The notes beneath the pieces are model-generated. The model had not been told where the DNA came from. It searched no databases and saw nothing but the letters and a program-made list of their open reading frames with translations. A stretch of 64,000 nt of DNA from Brevibacterium ihuae (GTDB lineage: Bacteria > Actinomycetota > Actinomycetes > Actinomycetales > Brevibacteriaceae): positions 1,057,684 to 1,121,683 of the forward strand of contig NZ_FXWZ01000003.1 of NCBI RefSeq assembly GCF_900184225.1, in the 5' to 3' direction. This document shows, piece by piece, positions 1 to 9,020 of this stretch. The number at the start of each line of letters is the position of its first letter. Within the stretch, counting starts at the first letter, position 1. A program made the translations under genes and the position numbers.

Positions 1-2438
1 CCTGTAGACGTGTGCTCGGCGTCGACCTGTCCCTCAACGGTCCTTCCCAGGTCGGCACGCGCGTCGTCCAAGGCCCGGGTGACGGCTTTGAGCTCCTGCC
101 CGATCCGAGCATGCTCGCGGTCGGCGTCCCGGCACCGCGCCTGAGCTGCGGCCAGGGACTTCTCGGCAGCGCCGAGATCACGCTGGGCAGCCGCAAGCCC
201 GGCGCTCGCCGCAGTGAGGGTCTCGATCCGGTGCTCCACCGCAGAGATCGCTGCGGACGCACCGGTGATATCGAGGTCCGCCCAGTCGGTGTCGGCGAGA
301 TCGACCATGAGTCGTCGGCGCTCCTGGGCCTGCGCGTGTCGGCGCACGGCCTGCTCGAGCTCCTCGTCCGCGTTCGCGATCTGTCGGTCGATGTGCTCGA
401 GCTGTTCGAGGAGACGAACGACCTTGTCCTCGGCGCTGAAACCCATCACCCAGGTGCTCGGATCATCGACTCGCCAACGGTCGTCCTTCTCGAATCGGCC
501 GGGCCCGCGTTTGACCTGACCGGCGCGGGTGAGACCGCGATCGACGCCGGTCAGCTCCGCAGTGCTGCCCACACACGAATAGTCGTATCGACGGGCGAGT
601 TCGGTCCGCAGCCAGGCGGCCTTCGGCGACCAGTCCTTGAGGTCGACCCGATAGACGAGCGAGCGGTCATCGGCGAGCGCCCGCGGGGCGGGCACCTCGG
701 CGGGAACGGATTCGACCACCACCCGGGTGCCGAAATGGTGTTGATCGAGGGCGCGCGTGACCTCGGGCAGATGCCGGTCCTCGACGAGGATCGTGCGTGA
801 CAGGGGACGCAGCACCCGTTCGATGGCCCCGGTCCATTCGGTGTGCTCGGGGCGGACCTCCATGAGTTCCCCGGCGAACGGCAGTGCGGACTCGTTGAGG
901 CCGGTGGAGCGCGCGATCAGTGTCCGCGCGGCCAGCAGTCGGCGGTCGAGATTGGACTGCTGCCTGCGGGCGGCGTCCCGGTCCGCTTCGAGGCCGGACC
1001 GCGTCTGCCGCAGGTCCCGGAGCCGGTCATGGGCGGCGAGCTTGGCGTTGTCGAGTCGTTCGAGCAGGTCCGCATCTGCGGCTTCCTTCTGCCCGACCCG
1101 CTGCAGTTCGGCGAACTCCTCCCACGAATCCGGCAGCGATTCGATGCCCACCGTGCGGATCCGGGCTTCCAGACGCTCTCGGGTGCGCGTGATCCGCTCG
1201 TGCTCCCGCCGCGCATGGGTGAGCAGCGCCTGCTGGTTCTCGAGCTCGGCACCACCGGATTCGCGCAGGCGGCTGCGCGCGGCGTCCTGATCCCGCTGCG
1301 CTTCGGTGAGCGCAGTCGACGCCTGTCTCTGCTCGCCCTCGGCCCGTGCGTTCGCCGCCTGCGCCCGGTCGAGCTCCTTCTCCGCGAGCTCGATGATCCA
1401 TTCGTTCGTCACCGGATCGAGCGCCTCTGCGAGTGCTCGGATCCGAGCGCTGTCGCCACTCGCCGTCTCCCATCGGTCGAGGAGTTCAGCGATCGTGTCG
1501 AGGACGTCCAGCTGGCGGCGGGCTTCGACCACACTGCGGTGCGCCTGTGACAGTTCCGAGAACTGTTCGACCGCCATGTCTGCAGCGGCGAAGGTCTTCG
1601 GTTCGTCGAGCATGTACTCACGGAACAGAGCATCGAGGCTGCCGAGGTTCTTCGCCGCCATCGTCCGGTGGAGCAGCAGGATCGCCGAATCCGACACGAT
1701 GCCGAGGAAGCGCTGGAACCGCTGCTGGAAGACGGAGTGCTTCTCCGTGATCGTCGCCTGCGGATATTCCTTCTTCAGGCCGCGGATGTCGACGGCTTCG
1801 GAGACGAATGCTCCGAGATTCGCGAGGTCGAGGTCCTCCCGCGCGAGCACGCAGATCTCCTTGACGTCGCCGGAGGACATCTGTCCGCGGTTGAGCTTGA
1901 ACAGCTTGACGAGCACCACCGGATCCTGCCCGTCGGCCGTGTCGAAGCGCAGGCGCACTCCCGACCAGCAGGCCCCCGCGCGCAGGAAGTCACTGCGCAC
2001 CTCGTCGGCGTCCTCGGCATCGGTCGATCGCCACGCACCGCGGATGTAGCTCACCAGACTGCGATCACTTGCACGGACCGATTGGTCCTGTGCTGCGGCG
2101 TTGTACCGTACCTTCGGGCGCGGAGTGAGTACCGTGGTCACCGCGTCGAGCAGTGAGGACTTGCCGGTCCCGGAATCCCCGGTGATCACCAGACCGGTCC
2201 GCGGTACGTCGACGACATGATGACCGTTGAAGGTCCCCCAGTTGACGACATCGATCCGCGACAGGCGCCATTGCCCGGAGACATCGGGTGAGGCGGCTGC
2301 GGCAGGCAGCGTGCCGGATCGGCGGAACGGTGCATCGACCGCCCCTGAGCTCGCGGACTGCTCGGTGGACACCCGGTCCTCATCGGCGGGCGTCGCGACG
2401 TCGAACAGGCTCGCCGGCAATTCAGCGGGTCGGTTCAT
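1..2438 (-). CDS. jetC: Wadjet SMC-like ATPase JetC (N-terminal 812 codons; runs off the left edge)
   Basis: The reading frame is open from an ATG at 2438 to base 1, so the C-terminus is outside the window. A Walker A motif GDSGTGKS lies at residues 87-94, followed by LLDAVTTVLTP, which resembles the nucleotide-binding head of MukB/SbcC-type SMC proteins. The rest is rich in Glu, Arg, Ala and Gln, as expected for a long coiled coil. The ATG overlaps the jetB stop by four bases, so the genes are probably translationally coupled. In the known Wadjet family JetC is the SMC motor of the JetABC loop extruder, and JetD is the nuclease that cleaves small circular DNA. JetC usually exceeds 1,000 residues, so the distal head and the jetD gene should lie just left of the window. 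The assignment rests mainly on the jetA-jetB-jetC order and on Walker A. Confidence 0.85.
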   Translation of the reverse strand, partial: MNRPAELPASLFDVATPADEDRVSTEQSASSGAVDAPFRRSGTLPAAAASPDVSGQWRLSRIDVVNWGTFNGHHVVDVPRTGLVITGDSGTGKSSLLDAVTTVLTPRPKVRYNAAAQDQSVRASDRSLVSYIRGAWRSTDAEDADEVRSDFLRAGACWSGVRLRFDTADGQDPVVLVKLFKLNRGQMSSGDVKEICVLAREDLDLANLGAFVSEAVDIRGLKKEYPQATITEKHSVFQQRFQRFLGIVSDSAILLLHRTMAAKNLGSLDALFREYMLDEPKTFAAADMAVEQFSELSQAHRSVVEARRQLDVLDTIAELLDRWETASGDSARIRALAEALDPVTNEWIIELAEKELDRAQAANARAEGEQRQASTALTEAQRDQDAARSRLRESGGAELENQQALLTHARREHERITRTRERLEARIRTVGIESLPDSWEEFAELQRVGQKEAADADLLERLDNAKLAAHDRLRDLRQTRSGLEADRDAARRQQSNLDRRLLAARTLIARSTGLNESALPFAGELMEVRPEHTEWTGAIERVLRPLSRTILVEDRHLPEVTRALDQHHFGTRVVVESVPAEVPAPRALADDRSLVYRVDLKDWSPKAAWLRTELARRYDYSCVGSTAELTGVDRGLTRAGQVKRGPGRFEKDDRWRVDDPSTWVMGFSAEDKVVRLLEQLEHIDRQIANADEELEQAVRRHAQAQERRRLMVDLADTDWADLDITGASAAISAVEHRIETLTAASAGLAAAQRDLGAAEKSLAAAQARCRDADREHARIGQELKAVTRALDDARADLGRTVEGQVDAEHTST

Positions 2439-3154
2439 TCGTCGTCCTCCATCGCATCCGTGACTTCCGTCGGGTCTTCCCGTGCGTGAGCGGCATTCGT
2501 CCCGACCTCGGCGAGCCGCCGTTCGTACTCCTCACGCACTGAGCGGATCTCGTCCGGTCCGAAGATCAGCCGCAGGACGGGCGAGATCTCGAACCGGTCC
2601 TCCGTCGCGGTGTCGGCGAGCAGACCGTACCTGTGCATCTTGGTCCAGGAGGCGTTGAAGCGTTTCGCGAAACCCACCTCGTCGAGTCCGTATGCGCTGC
2701 CGTACACCCGGAGTGCGTCGCGCGACTCGTCGACACCGACGATCACGCGCTCGGACCGGTCCACGCGGAGCAGCTCGTGCCGCAGATGGAGCAGCAGAGC
2801 GGTATCGAGGAAGGTCAGGGTGTGCGTACGGACCACGGCCGGGACCTGCTCGTCGGGTACCTCGGCATTGCGCACGAACGCGAGGCGTGAATCGGTGTCC
2901 ACGACGAGCTCGAGGAACATGTCGGACAGCCTGGCCCGCAGCGCTGTCTCGTCCCCGAGCACGGATCGCCACAGCTGCGGGTGACTGCGACCGGAGACGT
3001 ACGGGCCTTTGATCAAGGCCACGAGCGCCCGCCGCGTATCGAGAGCGAGCACGCCTGAATCGGTTGCCCAGAGCGGCCGTCGGGCCTCACCCTCCACCGC
3101 ACCGTTCGCGGCCGTCATCGATTCCATCGCGTGGGCACCTGTTCCTTCGTTCAT
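2435..3154 (-). CDS. jetB: Wadjet subunit JetB (DUF4194, MukE-like)
   Basis: This 239-residue soluble protein matches the DUF4194 family in size, in position and in its winged-helix-like segments (for example VDTDSRLAFVRN and LTFLDTALLLHLRHELL). In Wadjet, JetB is the KITE subunit, equivalent to MukE: it binds the JetA kleisin and helps load JetC on DNA. Its start overlaps the jetA stop and its stop overlaps the jetC start, each by four bases, so the three genes form one tightly coupled operon. No signal peptide or membrane segment is seen; it should act in the cytoplasm on incoming plasmids. The family call comes from recall of sequence character and operon position. Confidence 0.82.
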   Translation of the reverse strand: MNEGTGAHAMESMTAANGAVEGEARRPLWATDSGVLALDTRRALVALIKGPYVSGRSHPQLWRSVLGDETALRARLSDMFLELVVDTDSRLAFVRNAEVPDEQVPAVVRTHTLTFLDTALLLHLRHELLRVDRSERVIVGVDESRDALRVYGSAYGLDEVGFAKRFNASWTKMHRYGLLADTATEDRFEISPVLRLIFGPDEIRSVREEYERRLAEVGTNAAHAREDPTEVTDAMEDDE

Positions 3155-4704
3155 GCGCCGCCCCTCCTCTGTTGCGCCCGCCGGTGCCGTCGCCCGCCGG
3201 GAACGTCCTCGGTGAAGCGGAATCGGTCGAGCTGGGCTCGCCGTGGGCGCCCTGTCATCGACGACCAGGTGACCGACTCACCTCCGGCTTCCCGGATCCC
3301 GTGCCCGACCCCGAGGTCGAGGAGCCCGACGACGCTCGCCACACCCTGGGTGGCCGGGTGGCGGCGGAGCACCTCGGCGATGGTGACGCCATCCGTCCGA
3401 GGCGCCCCGTCGCCTGCCTCACGGTTCCGGCCCTCGAGCTCCCCGCGGCGCGCGGCCGCCAGTGTCTCGTTGATGTTCTCGACGAGTTCGCCGATATCGA
3501 TCTCGGTCAGCCGGGCCATCTCCCGCAGCGCCTCGATGTCGACCGTGCCTGTCGCTCGCTTCTCCACGGGCTCGATCACCCGGGCGTCGGCGGGGTTGTG
3601 GAGCCGAAAGCTCGTCACCGAATCGATCCTGACCGAGGTGCGGCCCAATGCGACGTCGAGCTGTCTGTAGGGAGGGATCTCAGCTGCGAGTCGGAGGGCG
3701 AGCGCGCGGGCGGCGTGGATCTCAGTGTTCACTGCCCGGTCCTCGCGGAACTCCTCGGACTGGACGAATCGGCGCAGGGACCGGGTCAGACCAGTCATCA
3801 CGTCGCCGACTTCGGCAGAGCGGTCCTGGAGCATCGGCGTCAGGTGACGGAGGAATCGGGTGTCGGCCCGATCGAGCGCACGGACGAAAGCGCGGTCGAG
3901 GAGCGCGGCGATGTTCGCTTCGAACTCGGACCCGGACTCGTGTTCGAGAATGAGTGCGTAGAACCCATCGAAGCTCCGTCCGGCCTCGGAATCCGCGAGG
4001 TGATCGACTCCGCGGAACACGTCGTCGAGGACGCGCGATCGCGCGCCGGTGTTCTCGATGAGCTGGGCCCTCAGCCCGCGGTTGATCTCCTCGAGCGCGG
4101 AGCGCACGCGGGTGAAGTCGCTCGGCAGCTCTTCGGCGAGTGCGATCAGGTCCTCAACCGCTTCCCGCGCCCGCTCAGGATCGAGTCCGGTGTCCTCACC
4201 TGCGCGGACGGCGGCGATGCGGGCGTCCAGCCGGTCGCGCTCGGCGTGGAGCGCGGTGAGTCGCGTCTCGACGTCAGGGTCGGTGTCGCGGACGAGTACA
4301 CGCAGCCGCTCCTGGATGTTCGACAGCCGCGACTGCGTCACGGTGGTGCGGTTGGAGTCGAGTCGTTCGATGAACTGGAGCGCTGTCAGCCCTGAGGGCG
4401 AGAGTTCCAAGGTCTCGTCCCGCGTGGACTCGGCGCTGCGGCGGATGAGTATGCCGTTCTTCCGCCATTCGGCGCAGTAGTGCGGGGCCGTGCCCGGAAT
4501 CTCGTGTCCGTGCGATCTCAGGAGTTCGAGGTCCGCATCGATCCGCTCGAAGAGCGCGGAGGCGGGCAGTCGCCGATCCGAGCCGGCGAGATGCGCTCGC
4601 AGCACCGCTGCGGCGAACCACACGTTGTCACTGCGCAGGAATGCCCAGGCAGCGTCGTCTTCGAGCAGCCGCCGGTGCGCCAGAGCCTGGGTCAGCACAT
4701 CCAT
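3151..4704 (-). CDS. jetA: Wadjet subunit JetA (DUF3375, MukF-like kleisin)
   Basis: A 517-residue protein and the first gene of the Wadjet operon. The start region (MDVLTQALAHRRLLEDDAAW), the middle segment with LELSPSGLTALQFIERL, and the long Arg/Glu-rich helices agree with DUF3375, the JetA kleisin that links the JetC heads, as MukF does for MukB. The family is typically about 480-520 residues, so it looks full length. It has no membrane segment. A strong hairpin at 4778-4818 separates it from the alanine symporter upstream, so its promoter should lie between about 4705 and 4777. Confidence 0.85.
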   Translation of the reverse strand: MDVLTQALAHRRLLEDDAAWAFLRSDNVWFAAAVLRAHLAGSDRRLPASALFERIDADLELLRSHGHEIPGTAPHYCAEWRKNGILIRRSAESTRDETLELSPSGLTALQFIERLDSNRTTVTQSRLSNIQERLRVLVRDTDPDVETRLTALHAERDRLDARIAAVRAGEDTGLDPERAREAVEDLIALAEELPSDFTRVRSALEEINRGLRAQLIENTGARSRVLDDVFRGVDHLADSEAGRSFDGFYALILEHESGSEFEANIAALLDRAFVRALDRADTRFLRHLTPMLQDRSAEVGDVMTGLTRSLRRFVQSEEFREDRAVNTEIHAARALALRLAAEIPPYRQLDVALGRTSVRIDSVTSFRLHNPADARVIEPVEKRATGTVDIEALREMARLTEIDIGELVENINETLAAARRGELEGRNREAGDGAPRTDGVTIAEVLRRHPATQGVASVVGLLDLGVGHGIREAGGESVTWSSMTGRPRRAQLDRFRFTEDVPGGRRHRRAQQRRGGA

Positions 4705-4777
4705 TCCCCCAGCCTATGGGGTGGCACGGACGACGACACCCACCGCAGCTCCAGCAGGTGCTGCACTCCCACAAACG

Positions 4778-4818
4778 CCCGAGGCGGGCCACGGTCGGAG
4801 ACCACGACCCGCCTCGGG
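4778..4818 (-). terminator. Terminator hairpin after the alanine symporter
   Basis: CCCGAGGCGGG (4778-4788) pairs perfectly with CCCGCCTCGGG (4808-4818), giving an 11-bp stem with a 19-nt loop. Read on the minus strand it is followed by a short T-containing run (CGTTTGTG). It lies between the symporter stop and the jetA start and probably insulates the Wadjet operon. Confidence 0.65.
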
Positions 4819-4922
4819 AGCGGTGCCGAACCGGCGGCGCTGACCGCGCAGCGCACGACCAGCGGTGTCGAGACACCTGTGCCGGGCCGGTGATCAGCTC
4901 ACCGGCGCGCACGCGGACGCCG

Positions 4923-6605
4923 TCACACCCGGTCGTCCTTGACGTCGACCCCACGATCCTTCTGCGCCTTGCGGAAGCTGTCGCGGATCCGCTTGCGCTT
5001 CTCGCGCACACCGGCCCGGCGCTTCTTCTCCGAGGCGACCTGCTCCTCCGTGGGAGTGTGGTTCCGCAGACCCACCTGGAGGTCCTCCGGGATCTCCTCG
5101 AGGGTGCCGGACGCGGCCTGGCGCTTGTGGCGCAGGATCTCGAGGCGGAGCACCTTCGACAGGAAGTAGATGCCGAGCAGGTTCGGGACGCTCATGAGGA
5201 AGAACATCGCATCGGAGAACGCGATGACGCTGCTGAGCGAGATCGAGGCACCGACGACGACCGCGACGACCCACACGACCTGGAAGACCTTCTGCGCGAC
5301 GGCCGATTCCTTAGTGAGGAAGCCGATCGCCTTCTGGCCGTAGTAGGCGTAGGACAGGATCGTCGAGAACGCGAAGAGCACCACGCAGACGGTGAGGATG
5401 TACGGGAACCAGCCGGCGACCGTGCCGAACGCCTGGGCGGTGAGGTTGACGCCGGCCTCGGTGGAGCCGTCGCCGGCGTCGGCGTCGTAGAGGCCGGTGG
5501 TAATGATCGCGAGCGCGGTGAGGGTGCAGATGACCACCGAGTCGATGAGCGGCTCCCACATCGCGGTGAAGCCCTCGGTCGCCGGGCGCGAGGTCTTCAC
5601 GGCCGAGTGCGCCATGCCGGCCGAGCCGATGCCCGCCGCGTTCGAGAACAGCGCACGCTGGATGCCGACGATCGCCACGCCGACGATGCCGCCGACGATC
5701 CCCTCGCCGGTGAACGCGCCCTGGAACATCAGCACGAAGGCATTGGGGATCGCGGTGAAGTTGAGCAGCAGGATGATGACGACCGACACGAAGTACAGGA
5801 TCGCCATGAGCGGGGTGATCGCCGAGGTCCAGCGGGCGATCGAGGTGATGCCGCCGAGGATGACGACGCCGGCGACGATCGCCATGATGAGGCCGATGAG
5901 CCAGAGCTTGTCGGCGAAGAAGCTGTCCTCGCCGCCGGTCGAGTTGACGAGGATGGCGGCGGACTGGTTCGCCTGGAAGAGATTGCCGGCGCCGAACACG
6001 CCCACCACGGTGGTGATCGCGTAGAAGTAGGCGAGGAACTTGCCCATCTTCGGCCGGCCGATGTCGGCGAGCCCGTCGCGCAGGTAGTACATCGGTCCGC
6101 CCGAGGTGGTGCCGTCGGGCAGGATCGTGCGGTACTTGACGCCGAGAGTCGCCTCGGCCATCTTCACGGTCATCGCGAGGAGGCCGAAGATGATGATCCA
6201 AAGGGCCGCACCCGGGCCGCCGATGGTGATCGCGACCGCGACGCCGGCGATGTTGCCGAGTCCCACGGTGCCGGAGAGCTCGGTGGCGAGCGCCTGGAAC
6301 GACGACACCTCGCCCGGGTCGGTCTTGCGCGTGAGCTTGCCCCGGATGACCTTGACGGAGTGAGCGAGGCCGGTGATCGGCTGGAAGCGGAGGTAGACGG
6401 TGAGGAACACCGCTGCGGCCATGAGCCACACGACGATGAGGGGCAGCTCGGTCCCCCCGACGGGAACCCCGAAGAACACGATGGCGGAGAGGACGTTCGC
6501 GATGGGGGCGAACATCGTCTCGACCGCCTGGTCGATGCCGGAGGCTGCGGCCAAGACGTCGGTCGACGGCGGTGCGGCATGGGCGAGTGCGGAATGAGGA
6601 CTCAT
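4923..6605 (-). CDS. alsT: Sodium:alanine/glycine symporter (AGCS family)
   Basis: A 560-residue membrane protein of the amino acid:cation symporter family (TC 2.A.25), predicted to import alanine or glycine with sodium. Family signatures include ALATELSGTVGLGNIAGVA with the conserved GLGNI, GGPGAALW, and NAAGIGSAGMAHSA. About eleven hydrophobic segments alternate with short loops. The C-terminal 70 residues are charged and cytoplasmic (KKRRAGVREKRKRIRDSFRK). ATG at 6605 is preferred; a GTG at 6611 would add only two residues, and neither has an obvious ribosome-binding site. It has no co-directional partner and ends in a strong hairpin, so it is probably monocistronic. Confidence 0.9.
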   Translation of the reverse strand: MSPHSALAHAAPPSTDVLAAASGIDQAVETMFAPIANVLSAIVFFGVPVGGTELPLIVVWLMAAAVFLTVYLRFQPITGLAHSVKVIRGKLTRKTDPGEVSSFQALATELSGTVGLGNIAGVAVAITIGGPGAALWIIIFGLLAMTVKMAEATLGVKYRTILPDGTTSGGPMYYLRDGLADIGRPKMGKFLAYFYAITTVVGVFGAGNLFQANQSAAILVNSTGGEDSFFADKLWLIGLIMAIVAGVVILGGITSIARWTSAITPLMAILYFVSVVIILLLNFTAIPNAFVLMFQGAFTGEGIVGGIVGVAIVGIQRALFSNAAGIGSAGMAHSAVKTSRPATEGFTAMWEPLIDSVVICTLTALAIITTGLYDADAGDGSTEAGVNLTAQAFGTVAGWFPYILTVCVVLFAFSTILSYAYYGQKAIGFLTKESAVAQKVFQVVWVVAVVVGASISLSSVIAFSDAMFFLMSVPNLLGIYFLSKVLRLEILRHKRQAASGTLEEIPEDLQVGLRNHTPTEEQVASEKKRRAGVREKRKRIRDSFRKAQKDRGVDVKDDRV

Positions 6606-6816
6606 AGTCACGTGGCGCGGCAGTAGCTGTACGTCCGGAGGGTCGGTCCGGTTTCGGCACCGTCACCGAACCCTAGCAAGCAGGAACTGCACAGGCCAGG
6701 CACAGGGAGCGATCAGGGGGTGAGATAGCGGCTCGGTTCAGCGCTGACCCCCCGGATCGGACCAGGTCAGAGGCGATCCCGGGGCGCCCGACCGAAGTTA
6801 CTTCTCGGTAAGAAGA

Positions 6817-8244
6817 TCAGTCCGCGGCAGGACTCCACAGGGTCGCCCGGAGCGCATCGTCGAGAGTCGGGTGGCGGAACCGGTGATCGACGCCAGCGAG
6901 CGCCTCGGGCACCACCCGCTGGTCGGCGAGCGCGAGCTCGCGTGCCGCCTGGGGGCCGAGCAGCAGCGCGGGCGCGATCGGGGGGACCGGGATGACGGAC
7001 GGCACGGAGAGCACGTCGCCGAGCGCCTGCGCGAACTCCTGCTGCTGGACCGGTTCGGGGGCGACGGCGTTGATCGGGCCGGAGAGGCCGTCGTCGAGCG
7101 CGGCCCGGGCATAGACCTGGGCGATGTCGTCGAGCGAGATCCATGAGAGCCACTGGTCCCCCGCGCCCACCCGGCCGCCGAGCCCGACGAGATAGAGCGG
7201 GAGCTGCATCCGCAGCGGACCGCCGAGCGAGGTGAGCACGACCCCGGTGCGGATCGACACGGTGCGCACCCCGAGGTCCGCGGCGCGGGCAGCCTCGGCC
7301 TCCCAGCGGCGGCACACTTCGGCGAGGAAGCCCTCGCCCGAGGCGGCGTCCTCGTCCAACCGGACGTCACCGCGCTCCGATCCGTAGTAGCCCACGGCCG
7401 AGGCGCACACGAAGGCGTCCGGCCGGTCCGCGGGGTCGAGCTGCTCCATGGTGAGGACGAGGAGGCGCGTGCTGTCGAGGCGGGAGGACAGGATGCGCTC
7501 GCGCGCACGCTCGGTGAAGCGGGTGCCGATGCTCGCGCCGCTCAGGCAGATGACGACGTCGGCCCAGGCGAGCGCCCGCGCGTCGAGGAGACCGAGTCCG
7601 GGATTCCACCGCACCTCGTCCTCGCGCCACGGAGTGGACCGGACGAGCCTGCGGACCTCGTGGCCGCCGGTCGACAGGAGAGCGGCGACCTGGCGCCCGA
7701 TGAGGCCTGAGGCGCCGGCGATGAGGATGCGCCGCGGTTCGCCGCCGAAGCGTGCGGCGAGGTCGGCGTGGAATCCGAGGTCGCCGAGCAGCCGGGCGGT
7801 GCGGGCGGTGAAGATGTTCGTCAGCATCGCGTCCATCGCGAGGGAGTCGAACCCGTCGGGGAACGGGCCGCCCGGAGGCGCGAGGCGGTACTCGACGTGG
7901 TCGGAGATCGTGCACGCCCCTGCCGAGCTGTTCGCTGCGGGGCCAAAGGTGTGCGTGTGCCGCCAGGAGTGGAACGGGCCGGTGGTCATCCGGTCGACGA
8001 ACGAATGCGGCTCGGGACCGGCCTCGTGCTCGCACACGACGGGAACGCGGACGACTCCGCGGGTGCCGGGAACTGTCGCCTTCATCCGAACCTTGCTGCC
8101 GGGCGCGAGCGGCGGATACGACTCCTCGACGATCTCCTGCGCCCATTCGGGGCTGAGTCGGGTGAGGGCGCCCTGCCGCGAGTGCCAGGTGCGGACTGTG
8201 TCGAGCGGGTGGGGGACCTCGACGGAGTGGGTGAAGACTGCCAT
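6817..8244 (-). CDS. TIGR01777-family NAD-dependent epimerase with N-terminal SRPBCC domain
   Basis: A 475-residue two-domain protein. Residues 1-160 look like an SRPBCC/polyketide-cyclase fold (HSVEVPHPLDTVRTWHSRQG), a ligand-binding helix-grip domain. From about residue 185 a Rossmann domain begins with ILIAGASGLIGRQVAALL (GxxGxxG), followed by SAVGYYGS and a C-terminal DUF1731-like tail near PALLLGPQAARELALADQRV. This fused arrangement is common in actinobacteria; the substrate is unknown. It is sometimes annotated as a SulA-like cell-division inhibitor, which is not supported here. It stands alone between the symporter and tRNA-Leu. Confidence 0.85.
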   Translation of the reverse strand: MAVFTHSVEVPHPLDTVRTWHSRQGALTRLSPEWAQEIVEESYPPLAPGSKVRMKATVPGTRGVVRVPVVCEHEAGPEPHSFVDRMTTGPFHSWRHTHTFGPAANSSAGACTISDHVEYRLAPPGGPFPDGFDSLAMDAMLTNIFTARTARLLGDLGFHADLAARFGGEPRRILIAGASGLIGRQVAALLSTGGHEVRRLVRSTPWREDEVRWNPGLGLLDARALAWADVVICLSGASIGTRFTERARERILSSRLDSTRLLVLTMEQLDPADRPDAFVCASAVGYYGSERGDVRLDEDAASGEGFLAEVCRRWEAEAARAADLGVRTVSIRTGVVLTSLGGPLRMQLPLYLVGLGGRVGAGDQWLSWISLDDIAQVYARAALDDGLSGPINAVAPEPVQQQEFAQALGDVLSVPSVIPVPPIAPALLLGPQAARELALADQRVVPEALAGVDHRFRHPTLDDALRATLWSPAAD

Positions 8245-8351
8245 GCCCCCATAGTGCCAGGGTCGGGCTCCGGATTCCGCACCCGCGCCCGCCCGAGAGC
8301 CCGAAAAGTCCGGACATGTGTGCGCGGGCGGGCCGGCCTCGGCCGGGACGA

Positions 8352-8383
8352 CGAAGGCCCGGACGGATCCGTCCGGGCCTTCG
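8352..8383 (-). terminator. 32-bp perfect palindrome downstream of tRNA-Leu
   Basis: CGAAGGCCCGGACGGA is followed immediately by its exact reverse complement, giving a 16-bp stem with essentially no loop, eight bases past the 3' end of tRNA-Leu on the minus strand. It lacks a long T run but is a strong candidate transcription stop or processing signal for the tRNA transcript. Confidence 0.6.
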
Positions 8384-8390
8384 GCTGCTG

Positions 8391-8474
<84 letters not shown>

Positions 8475-9020
8475 GAGTGACAACAGGAAACACTAACATC
8501 ACGGGCAGTCCGCGCCCAAACCGGTCCACGCCGGCTCGCAGGGCGCCCACCGGACGCTGCCCGAGGCGCCCACCGCGCGCCTCGGCGACGGTCCGCACCG
8601 AACGCTGCCCGAGGCGGGATCACGCGCCTCAGGCGGCCCTCCCGGACCCAGCACACCGCTCCGCACGCTGTCCGCACCGGTGCCTCGGGCACCGCGTGCG
8701 CCGTCGGCTCGGGCGGCCCCGCACTCCGGTGAGCACGTGCTCAGGATTGATCCGCCCGCAGACCTCGCCGTACTGCGCGGTATCCACCGATCTGCGCGCA
8801 ATTGCGCGCAGATCGGTACATACTCCGCAGTACGGCGGCGCACAGCACCTCCGAACCCGGCCCGCCGACCTGGTGAATCCCCGCACGGCCACCGGGGAAT
8901 CCCGGTGCGAACGGCGCTCGACATGTCATCCCCGGCGTGTGCCGTTAGCATGGAGTGTTGACAGTGTTGGCTGGCGGCGCCGCCTCGGCGACCGGCACGG
9001 CGGTCGGAAGGAGGCAGGCC
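8475..9020. other. 546-bp divergent intergenic region between tRNA-Leu and fhaA
   Basis: No convincing gene was found on either strand. The left half carries GC-rich short repeats, including two copies of ACGCTGCCCGAGGCG near 8555 and 8600. The middle holds the 70-bp palindrome at 8767-8836. The right end should contain the promoter of the fhaA-pknB operon; a TTGACA-like hexamer occurs near 8956, but no clear partner -10 element was seen. Confidence 0.7.
8767..8836. repeat. 70-bp nested palindrome
   Basis: A perfect 30-bp palindrome (8787-8816, centre GCGCAATTGCGC) is flanked on both sides, symmetrically about the same centre, by 9 poorly paired bases and then a perfect 11-bp arm pair GCCGTACTGCG/CGCAGTACGGC (8767-8777 and 8826-8836). 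It lies between divergent genes, so it is not an ordinary end-of-gene terminator. It could form a cruciform or bind a dimeric protein. Confidence 0.85.

Noticed and set aside
4641..6626. 661-codon plus-strand open frame rich in Asp/Arg/His
   Set aside because: Exact antisense shadow of the alanine symporter, which has all family motifs.
6799..6815. CTTCT/AGAAG hairpin after the epimerase gene as terminator
   Set aside because: Only a 5-bp stem without a T run; too weak to call.
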